Shown here piece by piece: positions 27,522 through 37,074 of a stretch of 64,000 bases of DNA (position 1 is the stretch's first letter; every line of letters begins with the position of its first letter). Made by a program: the position numbers and the translations under genes. The notes beneath the pieces were generated by a model. It saw only the letters and a list, made by a program, of their open reading frames with translations. It was not told the DNA's origin and did not search any database. The stretch is from Planococcus beigongshangi (lineage in GTDB: Bacteria > Bacillota > Bacilli > Bacillales_A > Planococcaceae). Location of the stretch: NCBI RefSeq assembly GCF_016820495.1, contig NZ_JADHDU010000005.1, positions 62,001 through 126,000 on the forward strand, given 5' to 3'.

Positions 27522-28010
27522 ATGAAGATCTGGGCTGATGAATTATTGCATGAATATGAAATTGGAAAAAAGGATTTAGAACGCCGTCGTGACCGATTGA
27601 ACAGAAATGACTTTCACGATAAGCAGGATCTCACTCAAATTAACAGCATGATTGAGAGCATGGCTTTTGCCATGGAATGGATGGAGACCGGGAGACAGCC
27701 TGGTATCTATAAGGGGATTGATAAAAAGAATATCTATCAGCATCAATCATTCGCCAGCATGGATTTTATCCCCGATATTACCGAGCAATTGGAGGAAGGC
27801 CCAAAGCAGCTTTACATGACTGCTGAAGAAAAGATTATTCTGGCTGATATCTTTGCAGCATTATCTTTGAGGGAAAGACAGTGCTATATCCTGCATGAAG
27901 CCAGCGGGTTGAGCATGGGGAAAATAGCAGATGAAATCGGTCTAAAAAGGCGTACTGTCCAACAATATATTGAAAGGGCACGTGAGAAAATTAAAGTTAA
28001 AGTAGGATGA
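27522..28010 (+). CDS. Xpf-like sigma-70 region 4 late-gene regulator
   Basis: The 162-residue protein ends with a clear sigma region 4: LSLRERQCYILHEASGLSMGKIADEIGLKRRTVQQYIERAREKIK. It resembles Xpf/ArpU-type regulators that switch on phage late genes. GAGAGGAG precedes ATG 27522. It sits just before the packaging and structural genes, the position of xpf in PBSX. Confidence 0.82.
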   Translation: MKIWADELLHEYEIGKKDLERRRDRLNRNDFHDKQDLTQINSMIESMAFAMEWMETGRQPGIYKGIDKKNIYQHQSFASMDFIPDITEQLEEGPKQLYMTAEEKIILADIFAALSLRERQCYILHEASGLSMGKIADEIGLKRRTVQQYIERAREKIKVKVG

Positions 28011-28070
28011 AACTTGTAGGTTAAAAGAACGTAATAATTTATAAGAATAGGGAAAGGAGGATGAATTGGT

Positions 28071-28286
28071 ATGAACCTTGATTTTAATGAATTGATAGTT
28101 CCTGGCATTATTGAAGGCTTTTTCACTGTGGCAATGATGGCTCTACCGCTAATATTATGGATTGGGCTTCCGGCAATTATATCTAATATAATTTTTAGGA
28201 GTAGAGATGCTTCTCGTTTTGGAGCATTACTTGGGTTTGTTGCTTTGTATACAATTGGTCCATTTTCAACAATGAATTTGTTCTGA
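28071..28286 (+). CDS. Small two-helix membrane protein
   Basis: A 71-residue hydrophobic protein with two membrane helices (around 14-40 and 50-66) joined by an RSRDASR loop. AAAGGAGG precedes the ATG. No family recognised. Confidence 0.65.
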   Translation: MNLDFNELIVPGIIEGFFTVAMMALPLILWIGLPAIISNIIFRSRDASRFGALLGFVALYTIGPFSTMNLF

Positions 28287-28321
28287 CGTACAATTGACGT
28301 ACAAATTATTAATAAATGAAG

Positions 28322-28381
28322 GGGAGAAAGAGAGGGGATGCGTTCGAGAACGCAAATCCCTCATTGAGCCTCGTTTTTTCA
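28322..28381 (+). terminator. Hairpin and T-run, probable terminator
   Basis: GATGCGTT/AACGCA within a GAGGG/CCCTC frame gives a strong hairpin. GCCTCG and six Ts follow some 12 bases later. It is weaker than a canonical terminator because the T-run is displaced. Confidence 0.5.
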
Positions 28382-28428
28382 CAAAATAAAATGCCCTATG
28401 TAGTAGAATGATTGCAGGGGGTGAATTT

Positions 28429-28623
28429 ATGGAATGCAAATACTGTCAATCTCATATGAAACAAGAGGGCACTGATCCAGAGCCAGGAGGGTTCTCAACT
28501 CTATACATCTGCGAGAATGATGAATGTCGCGCTATTTTCGAAGAATGGTATAACGCTAGTGATATGGCTAATAAAATGCCCGAAAGAGACAATTGGTTTA
28601 AACCAGGTGAAAGTAAATATTAA
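28429..28623 (+). CDS. Zinc-ribbon-like phage protein
   Basis: A 64-residue protein starting MECKYCQSHM, with a second CENDEC pair, so a zinc ribbon. GGGGGTG precedes ATG 28429. Confidence 0.62.
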   Translation: MECKYCQSHMKQEGTDPEPGGFSTLYICENDECRAIFEEWYNASDMANKMPERDNWFKPGESKY

Positions 28624-28628
28624 TTGCC

Positions 28629-28656
28629 AGGAGCGCCTTTTGAAGGTGCTTTTTTA
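28629..28656 (+). terminator. Terminator after the zinc-ribbon gene
   Basis: GAGCGCCTT pairs with AAGGTGCT (one G-U) and is followed by six Ts. Confidence 0.85.
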
Positions 28657-28683
28657 TTATGTCTTAAAAAAGGAGGCAATGGA

Positions 28684-28908
28684 ATGAACTTCGTGGATGC
28701 CAAACAACGCAAGGAACGCGGATTCTCCGTTAAGCAAGCTGTTGCTGATTTAAACAGCAAAGCAGATGATTACGAAACGATCATCATCATCGGCAAAACC
28801 CGTGACGGTGGATTGGATTTCGGATTCTCTGGAGACAATGATGCGGAATTGATTGGTCAATTAGAGGTGTTGAAGGCAGTTTTGGTTGAAGGGATTCAGG
28901 AAAGATGA
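28684..28908 (+). CDS. Hypothetical phage protein before terminase
   Basis: A 74-residue alpha/beta protein (MNFVDAKQRKERGFSVKQAVADL) preceded by AAAAGGAGG. The IIIIGKTRDGGLDFGFSGD centre recurs in phage genes just ahead of terS, but no function is known. Confidence 0.65.
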   Translation: MNFVDAKQRKERGFSVKQAVADLNSKADDYETIIIIGKTRDGGLDFGFSGDNDAELIGQLEVLKAVLVEGIQER

Positions 28909-28990
28909 ATGATTTACATGTCAGATTAAGCAAATAGCGCGAGAGTGATGATATTTATGGGAGTAATGTTAGGGGGCGGAGTTGATGTAG

Positions 28991-29872
28991 ATGGCCAGAA
29001 AAAGAGACCCACGCAGAGATGAAGCTTTTCAGATTTGGAAACAACATGAGGGCAAGGTTACTAATCGGGCAATCGCTGAGCAATTAGATGTTCCTGAGAA
29101 AACAATCGGCGGATGGAAATCCAAAGATAAATGGAACGGAGAATCGAATGGAGTACTCCAATCAAAAATACGGAGTACTCCGAAAGAGAAAAAGAAGAAA
29201 GAAGTCTTTGTGGAGTCGGATAAATTAAACGACAAGCAGAGGCTTTTTTGCATTTACTACATTAAGTATTTCAATGCGACCAAGGCTTACCAAAAGGCTT
29301 ACGAAGTAGATCGCAATACTGCTGAGTCTATTGCTTATCGATTGATGGGGAATGATGGAGTAAAATCGGAAATTCGACGGCTGAAAGAACAGCGACTGAG
29401 TGAAGCATATTTCGATAAGTACGATGTGCTCCAGAAATATAAAGATATTGCTTTTGCAGATATAACCGATTTTATTGACTTCACTCAGGTAACAGGAGAA
29501 GTAACAGAGAAAACAACCGAATTCCATGATGACGGTACTAGGAAATCAGAGAAAACAGAAACTGTACCCTATACCTATACGAAGTTTACGATGCATCACT
29601 CGGATAAAGTTGATGGCACGCTAATTTCTGAGATTGCAAGAGGTAAGGATGGAATGTTCAAAGTGAAACTTGCTGACAAAATGAAAGCGTTAGAAATGCT
29701 CGCTAAATATACTGACCTCTTATCTGATAACGATAAGAAACGCTTGCAAGAAGAGAAGATAAAGGTTGATACTGCCAAAGCTAAAGCAGAAGCCGAACGC
29801 ATCAGCAAGGATCATAACGAAGATGTAGAAGAAATCGTTATCGTCGATGCTTGGAGTGACGGCCATGCTTAA
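28991..29872 (+). CDS. terS: Terminase small subunit (XtmA-like)
   Basis: The 293-residue protein has an N-terminal HTH (KVTNRAIAEQLDVPEKTIGGWKSKDKWNG) and the Terminase_2 domain (LNDKQRLFCIYYIKYFNATKAYQKAY), followed by a C-terminal oligomerisation and coiled-coil region. It recognises the packaging site, which in such phages lies in or near this gene. It overlaps terL by 8 bases. Confidence 0.93.
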   Translation: MARKRDPRRDEAFQIWKQHEGKVTNRAIAEQLDVPEKTIGGWKSKDKWNGESNGVLQSKIRSTPKEKKKKEVFVESDKLNDKQRLFCIYYIKYFNATKAYQKAYEVDRNTAESIAYRLMGNDGVKSEIRRLKEQRLSEAYFDKYDVLQKYKDIAFADITDFIDFTQVTGEVTEKTTEFHDDGTRKSEKTETVPYTYTKFTMHHSDKVDGTLISEIARGKDGMFKVKLADKMKALEMLAKYTDLLSDNDKKRLQEEKIKVDTAKAKAEAERISKDHNEDVEEIVIVDAWSDGHA

Positions 29873-31223
29873 AAAGAAAAAGAAAGTCGTCTTCAATGTA
29901 CAAAAGAACGTCAATCCGCACTTTCAGGATGTCTGGAGCTCCAGGAAGCCCTACAACATCCTGAAAGGCGGCCGGAACTCTTTTAAATCATCGGTCATCG
30001 CATTGAAGCTGGTCTACATGATGATTCTCTATATCACGATGGACCAAAAAGCGAATGTTGTCGTAATCCGCAAGGTAGGCAATACCATTCGGGATTCCGT
30101 CTTCAACAAAATTCAGTGGGCCATTAAGCTGTTCGGCATGTCCGGGCGATTTAAAGCCACCGTGTCGCCGTTTAAAATCGTCCATAAGAAAACAGGCAGC
30201 ACGTTTTATTTCTACGGACAGGATGACTTCCAGAAACTGAAATCGAATGATATTGAGGACATTATTGCCGTCTGGTATGAGGAATCTGCAGAGTTTGCCA
30301 GCGAAGAGGAATTTGACCAAACGAACGTTACGTTTATGCGGCAGAAACATGCACTTGCCCCATTTGTTCAGTTCTTTTGGTCATATAACCCACCTCGCAA
30401 TCCTTACCACTGGATTAATGAATGGGCGGACACGATGAAGAGCGAGGAAGATTACCTGGTCCATGAATCGAGTTACTTAGATGATCAGCTTGGCTTTGTG
30501 ACGGATCAGATGCTGAAGGATATTAATCGGATCAAGACCAATGATTTTGATTATTACCGCTATATCTATCTCGGCGAGCCGGTCGGACTTGGAACGAACG
30601 TCTACAACATGAACCTGTTCAAGCCGCTAGACGAGCTGCCGAGTGACGACAGGGTTATCGGCCTCTTTTATTCCATTGACGGAGGGCATGCCGTCTCTGC
30701 AACGACATTCGGCTGCTACGGGCTGACAGCAAAGGGCAAAGTGATTCTGCTCAACACTTATTACTACAGCCCGGCCGGCAAAGCGGTGAAGAAAGCGCCG
30801 AGCCAGCTGTCGAAAGACTTAAATGATTTCATCACTAAAACAGCGACACAGGCAATGTGGAAGGGGGCGGTCATCATAAAACGAACTATTGACAGCGCAG
30901 AGGCAGCCATCAAGAACCAGTATTACAAAGACTATGGCCAGCACCTGGTCGGCGTCAGCAAAGGAAAGAAAGTCGATATGATCGATTACGTCCACGACCT
31001 TTTAGCGCAGGGTCGTTTTTATTATCTTAAAAATCCATATCCTATCGGGATGCCCCATGCTGACAGCAATGAAATCTTCATCGAAGAGCACAAGAAGTTC
31101 TCCTGGGACCCGAAAACGATTGATTCCGATGATCCTCGTGTCGTCAAGGAAGACGATCATACCGTCGACCAATTCATTTATCTATGTGTGAGCAATGCCA
31201 GAGACTTCAGATTGAAAGTCTAG
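29865..31223 (+). CDS. terL: Terminase large subunit (PBSX/Terminase_3 type)
   Basis: The 452-residue motor protein pumps DNA into the prohead and cuts it. The N-terminal ATPase has a variant Walker A (LKGGRNSFKSSVIA) and Walker B followed by acidic residues (IIAVWYEESAEF). The C-terminal RNase H-like nuclease shows YSIDGGHAVS, IDSAEAAI and a final DDHTVDQFIYL. ATG 29865 (TGGAG upstream) is chosen over a start six codons earlier. Confidence 0.94.
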   Translation: MLKKKKKVVFNVQKNVNPHFQDVWSSRKPYNILKGGRNSFKSSVIALKLVYMMILYITMDQKANVVVIRKVGNTIRDSVFNKIQWAIKLFGMSGRFKATVSPFKIVHKKTGSTFYFYGQDDFQKLKSNDIEDIIAVWYEESAEFASEEEFDQTNVTFMRQKHALAPFVQFFWSYNPPRNPYHWINEWADTMKSEEDYLVHESSYLDDQLGFVTDQMLKDINRIKTNDFDYYRYIYLGEPVGLGTNVYNMNLFKPLDELPSDDRVIGLFYSIDGGHAVSATTFGCYGLTAKGKVILLNTYYYSPAGKAVKKAPSQLSKDLNDFITKTATQAMWKGAVIIKRTIDSAEAAIKNQYYKDYGQHLVGVSKGKKVDMIDYVHDLLAQGRFYYLKNPYPIGMPHADSNEIFIEEHKKFSWDPKTIDSDDPRVVKEDDHTVDQFIYLCVSNARDFRLKV

Positions 31224-31234
31224 GAGGTGAGCCA

Positions 31235-32794
31235 GTGGGCATTATCGAAAGCATCAAAAATCTATTCAAGAGGGGAGGATATGCAGTGACCGGGCAAAAA
31301 CTGAAAACCATCAATGATCATCCGAAAATCAATATCGATCCAGCGGAATTAAAACGGATTGACAATAGTTTCGACATCTACAAGGGCAAGTATCCGCAAA
31401 TCGAATACGTCAACTCTGCAGGAGATATACGGAAACGTGATTACGTCAGCATCAACATGATGAAGCTGAGCGCTGATCTGCTTTCGGGTCTTGTGTTCAA
31501 CGAGCAGTGCAAAACGGTCGTATCAGATGCTGATAAAAAAAAGAAAAAGCCAAATACTTATAAATCAGCTGATGACTTCATCCGTCATGTATTTGAACAC
31601 AATGATTTCATCAAGAATCTTTCCCGTTATTTAGAGCCAATGTTCGCAACAGGCGGCTTGGCTGTTCGGCCTTATGTCGATATGACGACAGGTAAGATTG
31701 AATTCTCCTGGGCACTGGCCAACGCATTCTATCCCCTCAGAAGTAAACCAAACGGCATTTCGGAGGGCGTGATCAAGTCGGTCACGATGAAGATGGAGAA
31801 GGGTAAGGAAATCTTCTATACACTTTTGGAATTTCATGGCTGGGAAGAAGGACTCTACACCATCACCAATGAGCTGTACAAATCAGATGACCGGGCAGAA
31901 GTCGGCAGCCGGGTGCCGCTGAAAGAGCTGTACGAAGACTTGGAAGAACGGACACAGATTAAAGGCTTGACCCGGCCAATCTTCAACTATGTAACGCCTG
32001 CCGGCTTCAACAACATCAATCCACACAGCCCTCTAGGTTTAGGGATTGCGGATAATGCCAAGGATTCTCTCCGAAAGATTAACGACGCTTACGATCAGTT
32101 CTGGTGGGAGGTCAAGATGGGGCAGCGTACCGTGTTTGTCAGTGATTTCATGTTGAACACGCTGCCGACAGAGGACGGAAAGCCGCCGCGCCAGGTATTC
32201 GACCCGGACACAAACGTTTACAAGGCGATGAAGATGGCGCAGGACGAAGAAATGGTCAAGGATGTTACCAGCGATATTCGGACAGAGCAATACATCTCGG
32301 CCATCAATAATACGCTTCGCACATTAGAAATGGAGCTGAAGCTTTCTGTCGGGACTTTTTCTTTCGATGGGAAATCCATGAAAACCGCTACTGAGATTGT
32401 CAGCGAAAACGATATGACCTACCGGACCCGGAACAGCCACGTTTACGAGGTGGAGAATTTCATTAAGGGCTTGATCGTCTCGGTGCTGGAGCTTGCAAAG
32501 GCTATCTCATGGAACGGTAAAAAGCTATTTGATGGAGAAATCCCCACGTTTGAGCATATCGGCGTTGATTTTGATGACGGCGTGTTCCAAGATCGTTCGG
32601 CGCTGCTGAAGTTTTATGGACAGGCCAAGATGTTCGGTCTGATCCCGACTGCCGAGATTATTCAGCGGGTGTTCAAGGTGCCGAAAGAGACGGCAGAGGA
32701 ATGGCTGAAGGAAATCCAGTCTGAGCAGAATGATATGGATCCGGTGAATATCAGTGAGCGAAAGGCAAAGTCCTTGTTCGGTGATGAGGAGTGA
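31235..32794 (+). CDS. Portal protein (SPP1/A118 type)
   Basis: This 519-residue protein starts at GTG 31235 after a perfect AGGAGGTG. It matches SPP1 gp6/A118-type portals: MKLSADLLSGLVFNEQ near the N-terminus, FNYVTPAGFNNINPHSPLGLGIADNAKDSLRKINDAYDQF, and MKTATEIVSENDMTYRTRNSH. It forms the dodecameric DNA gate of the capsid. Confidence 0.92.
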   Translation: MGIIESIKNLFKRGGYAVTGQKLKTINDHPKINIDPAELKRIDNSFDIYKGKYPQIEYVNSAGDIRKRDYVSINMMKLSADLLSGLVFNEQCKTVVSDADKKKKKPNTYKSADDFIRHVFEHNDFIKNLSRYLEPMFATGGLAVRPYVDMTTGKIEFSWALANAFYPLRSKPNGISEGVIKSVTMKMEKGKEIFYTLLEFHGWEEGLYTITNELYKSDDRAEVGSRVPLKELYEDLEERTQIKGLTRPIFNYVTPAGFNNINPHSPLGLGIADNAKDSLRKINDAYDQFWWEVKMGQRTVFVSDFMLNTLPTEDGKPPRQVFDPDTNVYKAMKMAQDEEMVKDVTSDIRTEQYISAINNTLRTLEMELKLSVGTFSFDGKSMKTATEIVSENDMTYRTRNSHVYEVENFIKGLIVSVLELAKAISWNGKKLFDGEIPTFEHIGVDFDDGVFQDRSALLKFYGQAKMFGLIPTAEIIQRVFKVPKETAEEWLKEIQSEQNDMDPVNISERKAKSLFGDEE

Positions 32795-32798
32795 TTAA

Positions 32799-33971
32799 AT
32801 GGATCGCCCAAGAATCACGCCCACCCAATTAGATTTATGGTCCGGCAACATGTCCGATCTGTACAACGCCCTTGAAGGCGAAATCATCCGTATCATCATT
32901 AAGCGGCTGAATAATGGCCATTCAGACATTACCCAGTGGCAAGTGCAGAAGATGGGTGAACTGCGGCTGTTCAATAAAGAAGTGGCGAGATTGATTGCGG
33001 AATTGACCGAGGTGGCTGAACCTGAATTGCTGCAGATGTTTCAGGATATGGGACGCGGCGTCATTCATGATATTGACAAAGTGATGCCTTACCCGACGAA
33101 GCCGCAGCCAGAAAACCTCGACATGATTATGCGGGGCTATCACCGTCAGGTATGGACAGAGATTGATAACTATGTGAATCAGACCTTGCTGACGACCCAG
33201 TACGGCATGGGCTCGGCTCAGCGGGCTTATCAAACGGTTCTCAATCAAACCTCCGCCATGTTCAATACTGGCTTGTTTACGTTTGAAGAAGCTGTCGAGA
33301 AATCGGTTATGGACTTGGCACAAAGAGGAATCCAGACGGTGCTGACAGATAGAGGTGGACACACCTGGAGCCTTGAGCGCTATACTCGGACGGTTCTAAA
33401 GTCTACGCTTGGCAATACCTATGATGCTGTCAGAAAAGAGCGCATGGGCGAATACGGCATCTATACGGTGCTGGTCACCAGTCACGTCGGTGCCCGTCAG
33501 GCTTGCTCTAAAATTCAGGGTAAAGTAGTCGATCTGCGAGAGCCAGCAGACATTCCACCTGGCAGTGAATACCGTTCTATATACGACGCTCATTGGCGTG
33601 CTGAATACGGGACGCCAGGAGGGCATAGGGGTGTCAATTGCCGGCATTTGCATATTCCCTTCATTCCCGGAGTCAATACGAATAATCAGCCGCAGATTGA
33701 TTCAGAGACGAATGCAGAAGTCGCCAAAGCGATGGATAAGCAGCGCCGAATCGAGCGTGAGATTGTGAAATACAAAAAGAATTTGATGGTTTCCGAGCAA
33801 TTGGGCACCGCAGCACGCGCTGATTACTGGCGGTCGATGGTCCGAAAGCGCCAGGGAGCCATGCGGGAACATTTGGCTGCCAATGATAAGTACCTCGGCC
33901 GGAATTATAAGCGGGAAAAAGTATATACGCCGCTGAAATCCTTGCTGGAGAACTTCAAATATTACGATTGA
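32799..33971 (+). CDS. Minor capsid / head morphogenesis protein
   Basis: The 390-residue protein belongs to the phage minor capsid 2 family (A118 gp4-like), with DRGGHTWSLERYTRTVLKSTLGNTYDAVRKERM and the conserved VTSHVGARQACSKIQGKV..GGHRGVNCRHLHIPFIPG. It follows portal by 4 bases. It is a component of the procapsid, probably ejected or located at the vertex. Confidence 0.9.
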   Translation: MDRPRITPTQLDLWSGNMSDLYNALEGEIIRIIIKRLNNGHSDITQWQVQKMGELRLFNKEVARLIAELTEVAEPELLQMFQDMGRGVIHDIDKVMPYPTKPQPENLDMIMRGYHRQVWTEIDNYVNQTLLTTQYGMGSAQRAYQTVLNQTSAMFNTGLFTFEEAVEKSVMDLAQRGIQTVLTDRGGHTWSLERYTRTVLKSTLGNTYDAVRKERMGEYGIYTVLVTSHVGARQACSKIQGKVVDLREPADIPPGSEYRSIYDAHWRAEYGTPGGHRGVNCRHLHIPFIPGVNTNNQPQIDSETNAEVAKAMDKQRRIEREIVKYKKNLMVSEQLGTAARADYWRSMVRKRQGAMREHLAANDKYLGRNYKREKVYTPLKSLLENFKYYD

Positions 33972-34221
33972 AAGGGGTGATGGAACGTGCATTCTGGATG
34001 TCAAATTCGAGAATAGGAGCGTGATCCATCATCTGCCAGCTCAGGCTTACGAGCAAAGGGAAGATTGACAATGGGTGCTGTCGCTTGCAAAAGCGTATTG
34101 GGGTCAATCATGAAGGCGGCGAGGTGTCGTCTTTTTTTGTTTGCATAAAATCGCAGTTATGCGTCAAATAGCTAATCCATCGCGGACAATACCGCGTCAC
34201 CAAATGTAGGAGGAATGAAAG
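33972..34221. other. Intergenic region with degenerate small frames
   Basis: No convincing gene lies here. One frame reads ILDVKFENRSVIHHLPAQAYEQRED and then TGA, continuing in frame for 15 codons to a second TGA. It lacks a normal start codon and ribosome site, so it may be a decayed small phage gene. A GC-rich stretch followed by TTTTTTT near 34130-34140 could terminate. AGGAGG at the end belongs to the scaffold gene. Confidence 0.45.
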
Positions 34222-34800
34222 ATGAACAGAGAATTTCTAAAAGGGTTGGGTCTTGATGATGCCGCAATCGATAAGGTCATGGCGGAACATGGCAAAACAC
34301 TGAACGAGACGAAAGAAAAGGCGGACAAAGCAGATAGCCTTGAAAGCCAAATCGCTGACTACAAGCAGCAGCTCGCTGATCGCGACACGCAGCTGCAGGA
34401 GCTTGGAGAAAAAGCCAAAGGAAATGAAGACTTAACTGCTCAAATCGATGACCTGAAGCAACAGAATGAAGCTACAAAGTCTGATTATGAGCAGAAACTG
34501 CAGCAGCAGGCATTTGATCATAAGCTCGAAAACACGTTGTCCGGTGCCAAGGTCAAGAACAGCAAAGCATTAAAAGCTCTGTTGGACATGGACACGATCA
34601 AACTGGACGGGGACACGCTGAAAGGCTTGGACGACCAGCTGAAAAACCTGAAAGAAAGCGATGCTTATTTATTCGAGCCGGAAAAAGAAGCGGATCCGGA
34701 CCAGAATACACCAAGTTTCGTGAATCCCGGCAATCCGCAGGGCGGCAGCAGTTCTGCTGAAACAGATCCATTCGCTGCTAAAGTGGCGAAATACAATTAA
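34222..34800 (+). CDS. Capsid scaffolding protein (gp20-like)
   Basis: A 192-residue, highly charged helical protein with a long coiled coil (ADKADSLESQIADYKQQLADRD..), followed by FDHKLENTLSGAKVKNSKALKALLDMDTIKLDGD and a flexible C-terminus. This is the GP20-type scaffold that shapes the prohead and then leaves. It immediately precedes the major capsid gene. Confidence 0.92.
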   Translation: MNREFLKGLGLDDAAIDKVMAEHGKTLNETKEKADKADSLESQIADYKQQLADRDTQLQELGEKAKGNEDLTAQIDDLKQQNEATKSDYEQKLQQQAFDHKLENTLSGAKVKNSKALKALLDMDTIKLDGDTLKGLDDQLKNLKESDAYLFEPEKEADPDQNTPSFVNPGNPQGGSSSAETDPFAAKVAKYN

Positions 34801-34835
34801 AAAACCAATAAAAATCAGAAAGAGGTAATGTACAA

Positions 34836-35732
34836 ATGGCAGGAGAAAACAACAATCTAGCAGTTCGCAGCTACCAAAAACAATTCAAGGAGCTTTTGCA
34901 GGCTGTTTATCAGAAGCAAGCTTATTTCTCGGAGTTCTTCGGCGGTGGAATCGAAGCACTGGACGGCGTCACGCATAATAAAACGGCATTTTCCATCAAA
35001 ACGAGCGATATTCCGGTTGTTATCGGCACGGAATACAATAAAGATCCGAACGTGGCATTTGGCACGGGCACAGCAAATTCAACTCGCTTCGGTCCGCGTA
35101 CTGAGATCATTTACACGGACACTGACGTTCCTTATGACTGGGAATGGGCTTTCCATGAAGGTATCGACCGACACACGGTGAACAATAACTTTGATGCAAC
35201 TGTCGCAGATCGTTCAGAACTGCATGCACAAGCAAAAGTTCAAATGTTCGATAACAAAGGTGGAGCATTCATTTCTGCGAATGCGGATCGTACAGAAACA
35301 TTGGCTGACCTTTCAAGCGCAGCAGTCTTGAAGCTGTTCAATGACCTGTCCAATGCTTACGTGAACATGGAAGCTGTCGGTCAAAAAGTGGCGTGGGTTA
35401 AGCCTGAACTTTATAACGCTATCGTTGACCACCCGATCACGACGTCTGCAAAACACTCTGGTGCGAACATTGATGCAAACAATATCATCACGTTCAAAGG
35501 CTTCCGCATCAAAGAGGTGCCTGATGCGAAATTCCAAGAAGGTGAAGTGGCGTACACGTCCATTGCTGGCGTTGGTAAACAGTTCACTGGTATCAATACG
35601 GCTCGTACAATCCCATCTGAGGACTTTGACGGCGTAGCGTTCCAGGGCGCTGGTAAAGCTGGAGAATTCATCTTGCCGGCTAACAAAAAAGCGGTCATTA
35701 AGGTTGTTCTTAATGACACGCCAGAAGGGTGA
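34836..35732 (+). CDS. Major capsid protein
   Basis: The 298-residue protein follows the scaffold and opens MAGENNNLAVRSYQKQFKELLQAVYQKQAYFSEFFGGGIEALDGV. Position, length and the ALDGV..TKTAFSIKTSD pattern fit the A118-like major capsid family. AGAAAGAGG precedes the ATG. The C-terminus ends GEFILPANKKAVIKVVLN. Confidence 0.9.
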   Translation: MAGENNNLAVRSYQKQFKELLQAVYQKQAYFSEFFGGGIEALDGVTHNKTAFSIKTSDIPVVIGTEYNKDPNVAFGTGTANSTRFGPRTEIIYTDTDVPYDWEWAFHEGIDRHTVNNNFDATVADRSELHAQAKVQMFDNKGGAFISANADRTETLADLSSAAVLKLFNDLSNAYVNMEAVGQKVAWVKPELYNAIVDHPITTSAKHSGANIDANNIITFKGFRIKEVPDAKFQEGEVAYTSIAGVGKQFTGINTARTIPSEDFDGVAFQGAGKAGEFILPANKKAVIKVVLNDTPEG

Positions 35733-35743
35733 GGTTGATAAAT

Positions 35744-35989
35744 ATGGCAGTATTCAAATTTAACCGGAACTACCGGGACAAAGAATTAAAGCAAGAGGTT
35801 AAAGCTGGTGAAGAAGTGGAAATGACCATCAAGCGTGCTGATGAAGTCGTTAAAAATATCAGAAGCCAAAGTGGCGTTTATAAAGAATACGAAGATTTTG
35901 GCTATGAGCGTCTTGATAAAGATCCGCCGAAAGATCCTCCGATTGATGATGTAAAAGGCAAGAAGGAAAAACAGGGGGAAGGCGAATAG
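35744..35989 (+). CDS. Small head-associated protein
   Basis: An 81-residue protein (MAVFKFNRNYRDKELKQEVKAGEEVEMT) with a beta-rich start and a Lys/Pro/Glu-rich tail. It lies between major capsid and head-tail connector genes. ATG 35744 has GTGAGG upstream. Precise role unknown. Confidence 0.7.
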   Translation: MAVFKFNRNYRDKELKQEVKAGEEVEMTIKRADEVVKNIRSQSGVYKEYEDFGYERLDKDPPKDPPIDDVKGKKEKQGEGE

Positions 35990-36014
35990 CCTTTCCTTTT
36001 GGGGGAGGGATATC

Positions 36015-36413
36015 ATGCCTTATCTTACGTATGAAGAATTTATCGAGGCTACGCATTTAGATATTGATAAATATTCATTTAAAAAATTGTATACAAAAGC
36101 ATCGGCTATCCTGGATAACATCACCAATTACTATTATCATCACCATGACATTACAGAAGATAATTCGTGGCGAGTGCGCCAGTTTAAACAGGCCCTGTGC
36201 AGTCAAATGGAATATTTCGCAGTGTTAGGATCCACGACGTTCGAAGAAATCAATAAAACGCCGCAATCTTTCCAAGCAGGTCGCACCAGTGTATCAAATG
36301 CCAGCCGATTCAATCCGAGGGGTAAAAATGAAAGCAAGTCGCTTGCGGCCGAAGAAGTTTACATGCATTTATCAGGCACTGGCCTTTTGTACAGTGGGGT
36401 GAACCCGTCATGA
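36015..36413 (+). CDS. Head-tail connector (adaptor) protein
   Basis: This 132-residue protein (MPYLTYEEFIEATHLDIDKYSFKKLYTKASAILDNIT) has the start and helical pattern of gp6/A118-type adaptors, which bind beneath the portal. Stop overlaps the next start. Confidence 0.83.
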   Translation: MPYLTYEEFIEATHLDIDKYSFKKLYTKASAILDNITNYYYHHHDITEDNSWRVRQFKQALCSQMEYFAVLGSTTFEEINKTPQSFQAGRTSVSNASRFNPRGKNESKSLAAEEVYMHLSGTGLLYSGVNPS

Positions 36414-36748
36414 TGCCTAAACCACCCGCTGAATTTTGTGTCGATTCCTTTGAATACAAAGAATATACCGGCACAAATGAATGGTCAGAACCTGAATATG
36501 CACGACCGTTTGTCATTGAACACTGCCGCATAGACCGCGGTGCTTCCTATACCTCTACGACATCGGGAAAGCAGTTGCTCTATAACGCTGTGCTTTTCTG
36601 TTATGAAGGGATTACGTCGCCGCTTCCTAAATTCAAGCCGCAGTCCATCATCCGGTTCGACGGAAATGATCACACTGTCACGAAAGTGATTCCGATTTAC
36701 GAAGCCTATCGACCGGTACTCTATTCCTATGAATTGGAAGTGGTCTGA
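36410..36748 (+). CDS. Minor capsid protein 1 family
   Basis: A 112-residue protein matching the Minor_capsid_1 family (FEYKEYTGTNEWSEPEY..VIEHCRIDRGASYTSTTSGKQL..LFCYEGIT), a head-completion or stopper role. Tandem ATGs at 36410 and 36413 are both possible. Confidence 0.85.
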   Translation: MMPKPPAEFCVDSFEYKEYTGTNEWSEPEYARPFVIEHCRIDRGASYTSTTSGKQLLYNAVLFCYEGITSPLPKFKPQSIIRFDGNDHTVTKVIPIYEAYRPVLYSYELEVV

Positions 36749-37074
36749 TGACTCGGGTAACGATAAATCTGGAGCCGGCAAAAGCGAAATTGAGCGAAGC
36801 GCGGATCAGGCGCGGCAGATATGCACTTGCCAATCAGGCTATAGGTGATATGAATCCACTTGTTCCGATGAAAGAGGGCATCCTGAGAATGGAAGCCCAC
36901 ATTGATTCGGATGGCTCCGGCATCAATTACACTGCGCCGTACGCTTCTAATCTTTTTTATATGGCAAAGCGGAACTACACGACTCCAGGAACTGGGCCGC
37001 GGTGGGACCTAAAGGCAAAGAATATGTTTATGAGTAACTGGATTGACGCATTTGTGAGAGGGGCGGACTGGTAA
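36748..37074 (+). CDS. Minor capsid protein 2 family (neck)
   Basis: A 108-residue protein with GDMNPLVPMKEGILRMEAHI and YTAPYASNLFYMAKRNYTTPGTGPRWDLKAKN, the Minor_capsid_2/neck signature. It overlaps both neighbours by one base. Confidence 0.86.
   Translation: MTRVTINLEPAKAKLSEARIRRGRYALANQAIGDMNPLVPMKEGILRMEAHIDSDGSGINYTAPYASNLFYMAKRNYTTPGTGPRWDLKAKNMFMSNWIDAFVRGADW

Noticed and set aside
33987..34190. Several short frames between minor capsid and scaffold genes
   Set aside because: None has a proper start plus ribosome site, and the best one is interrupted by TGA. Kept only as a note on the intergenic region.
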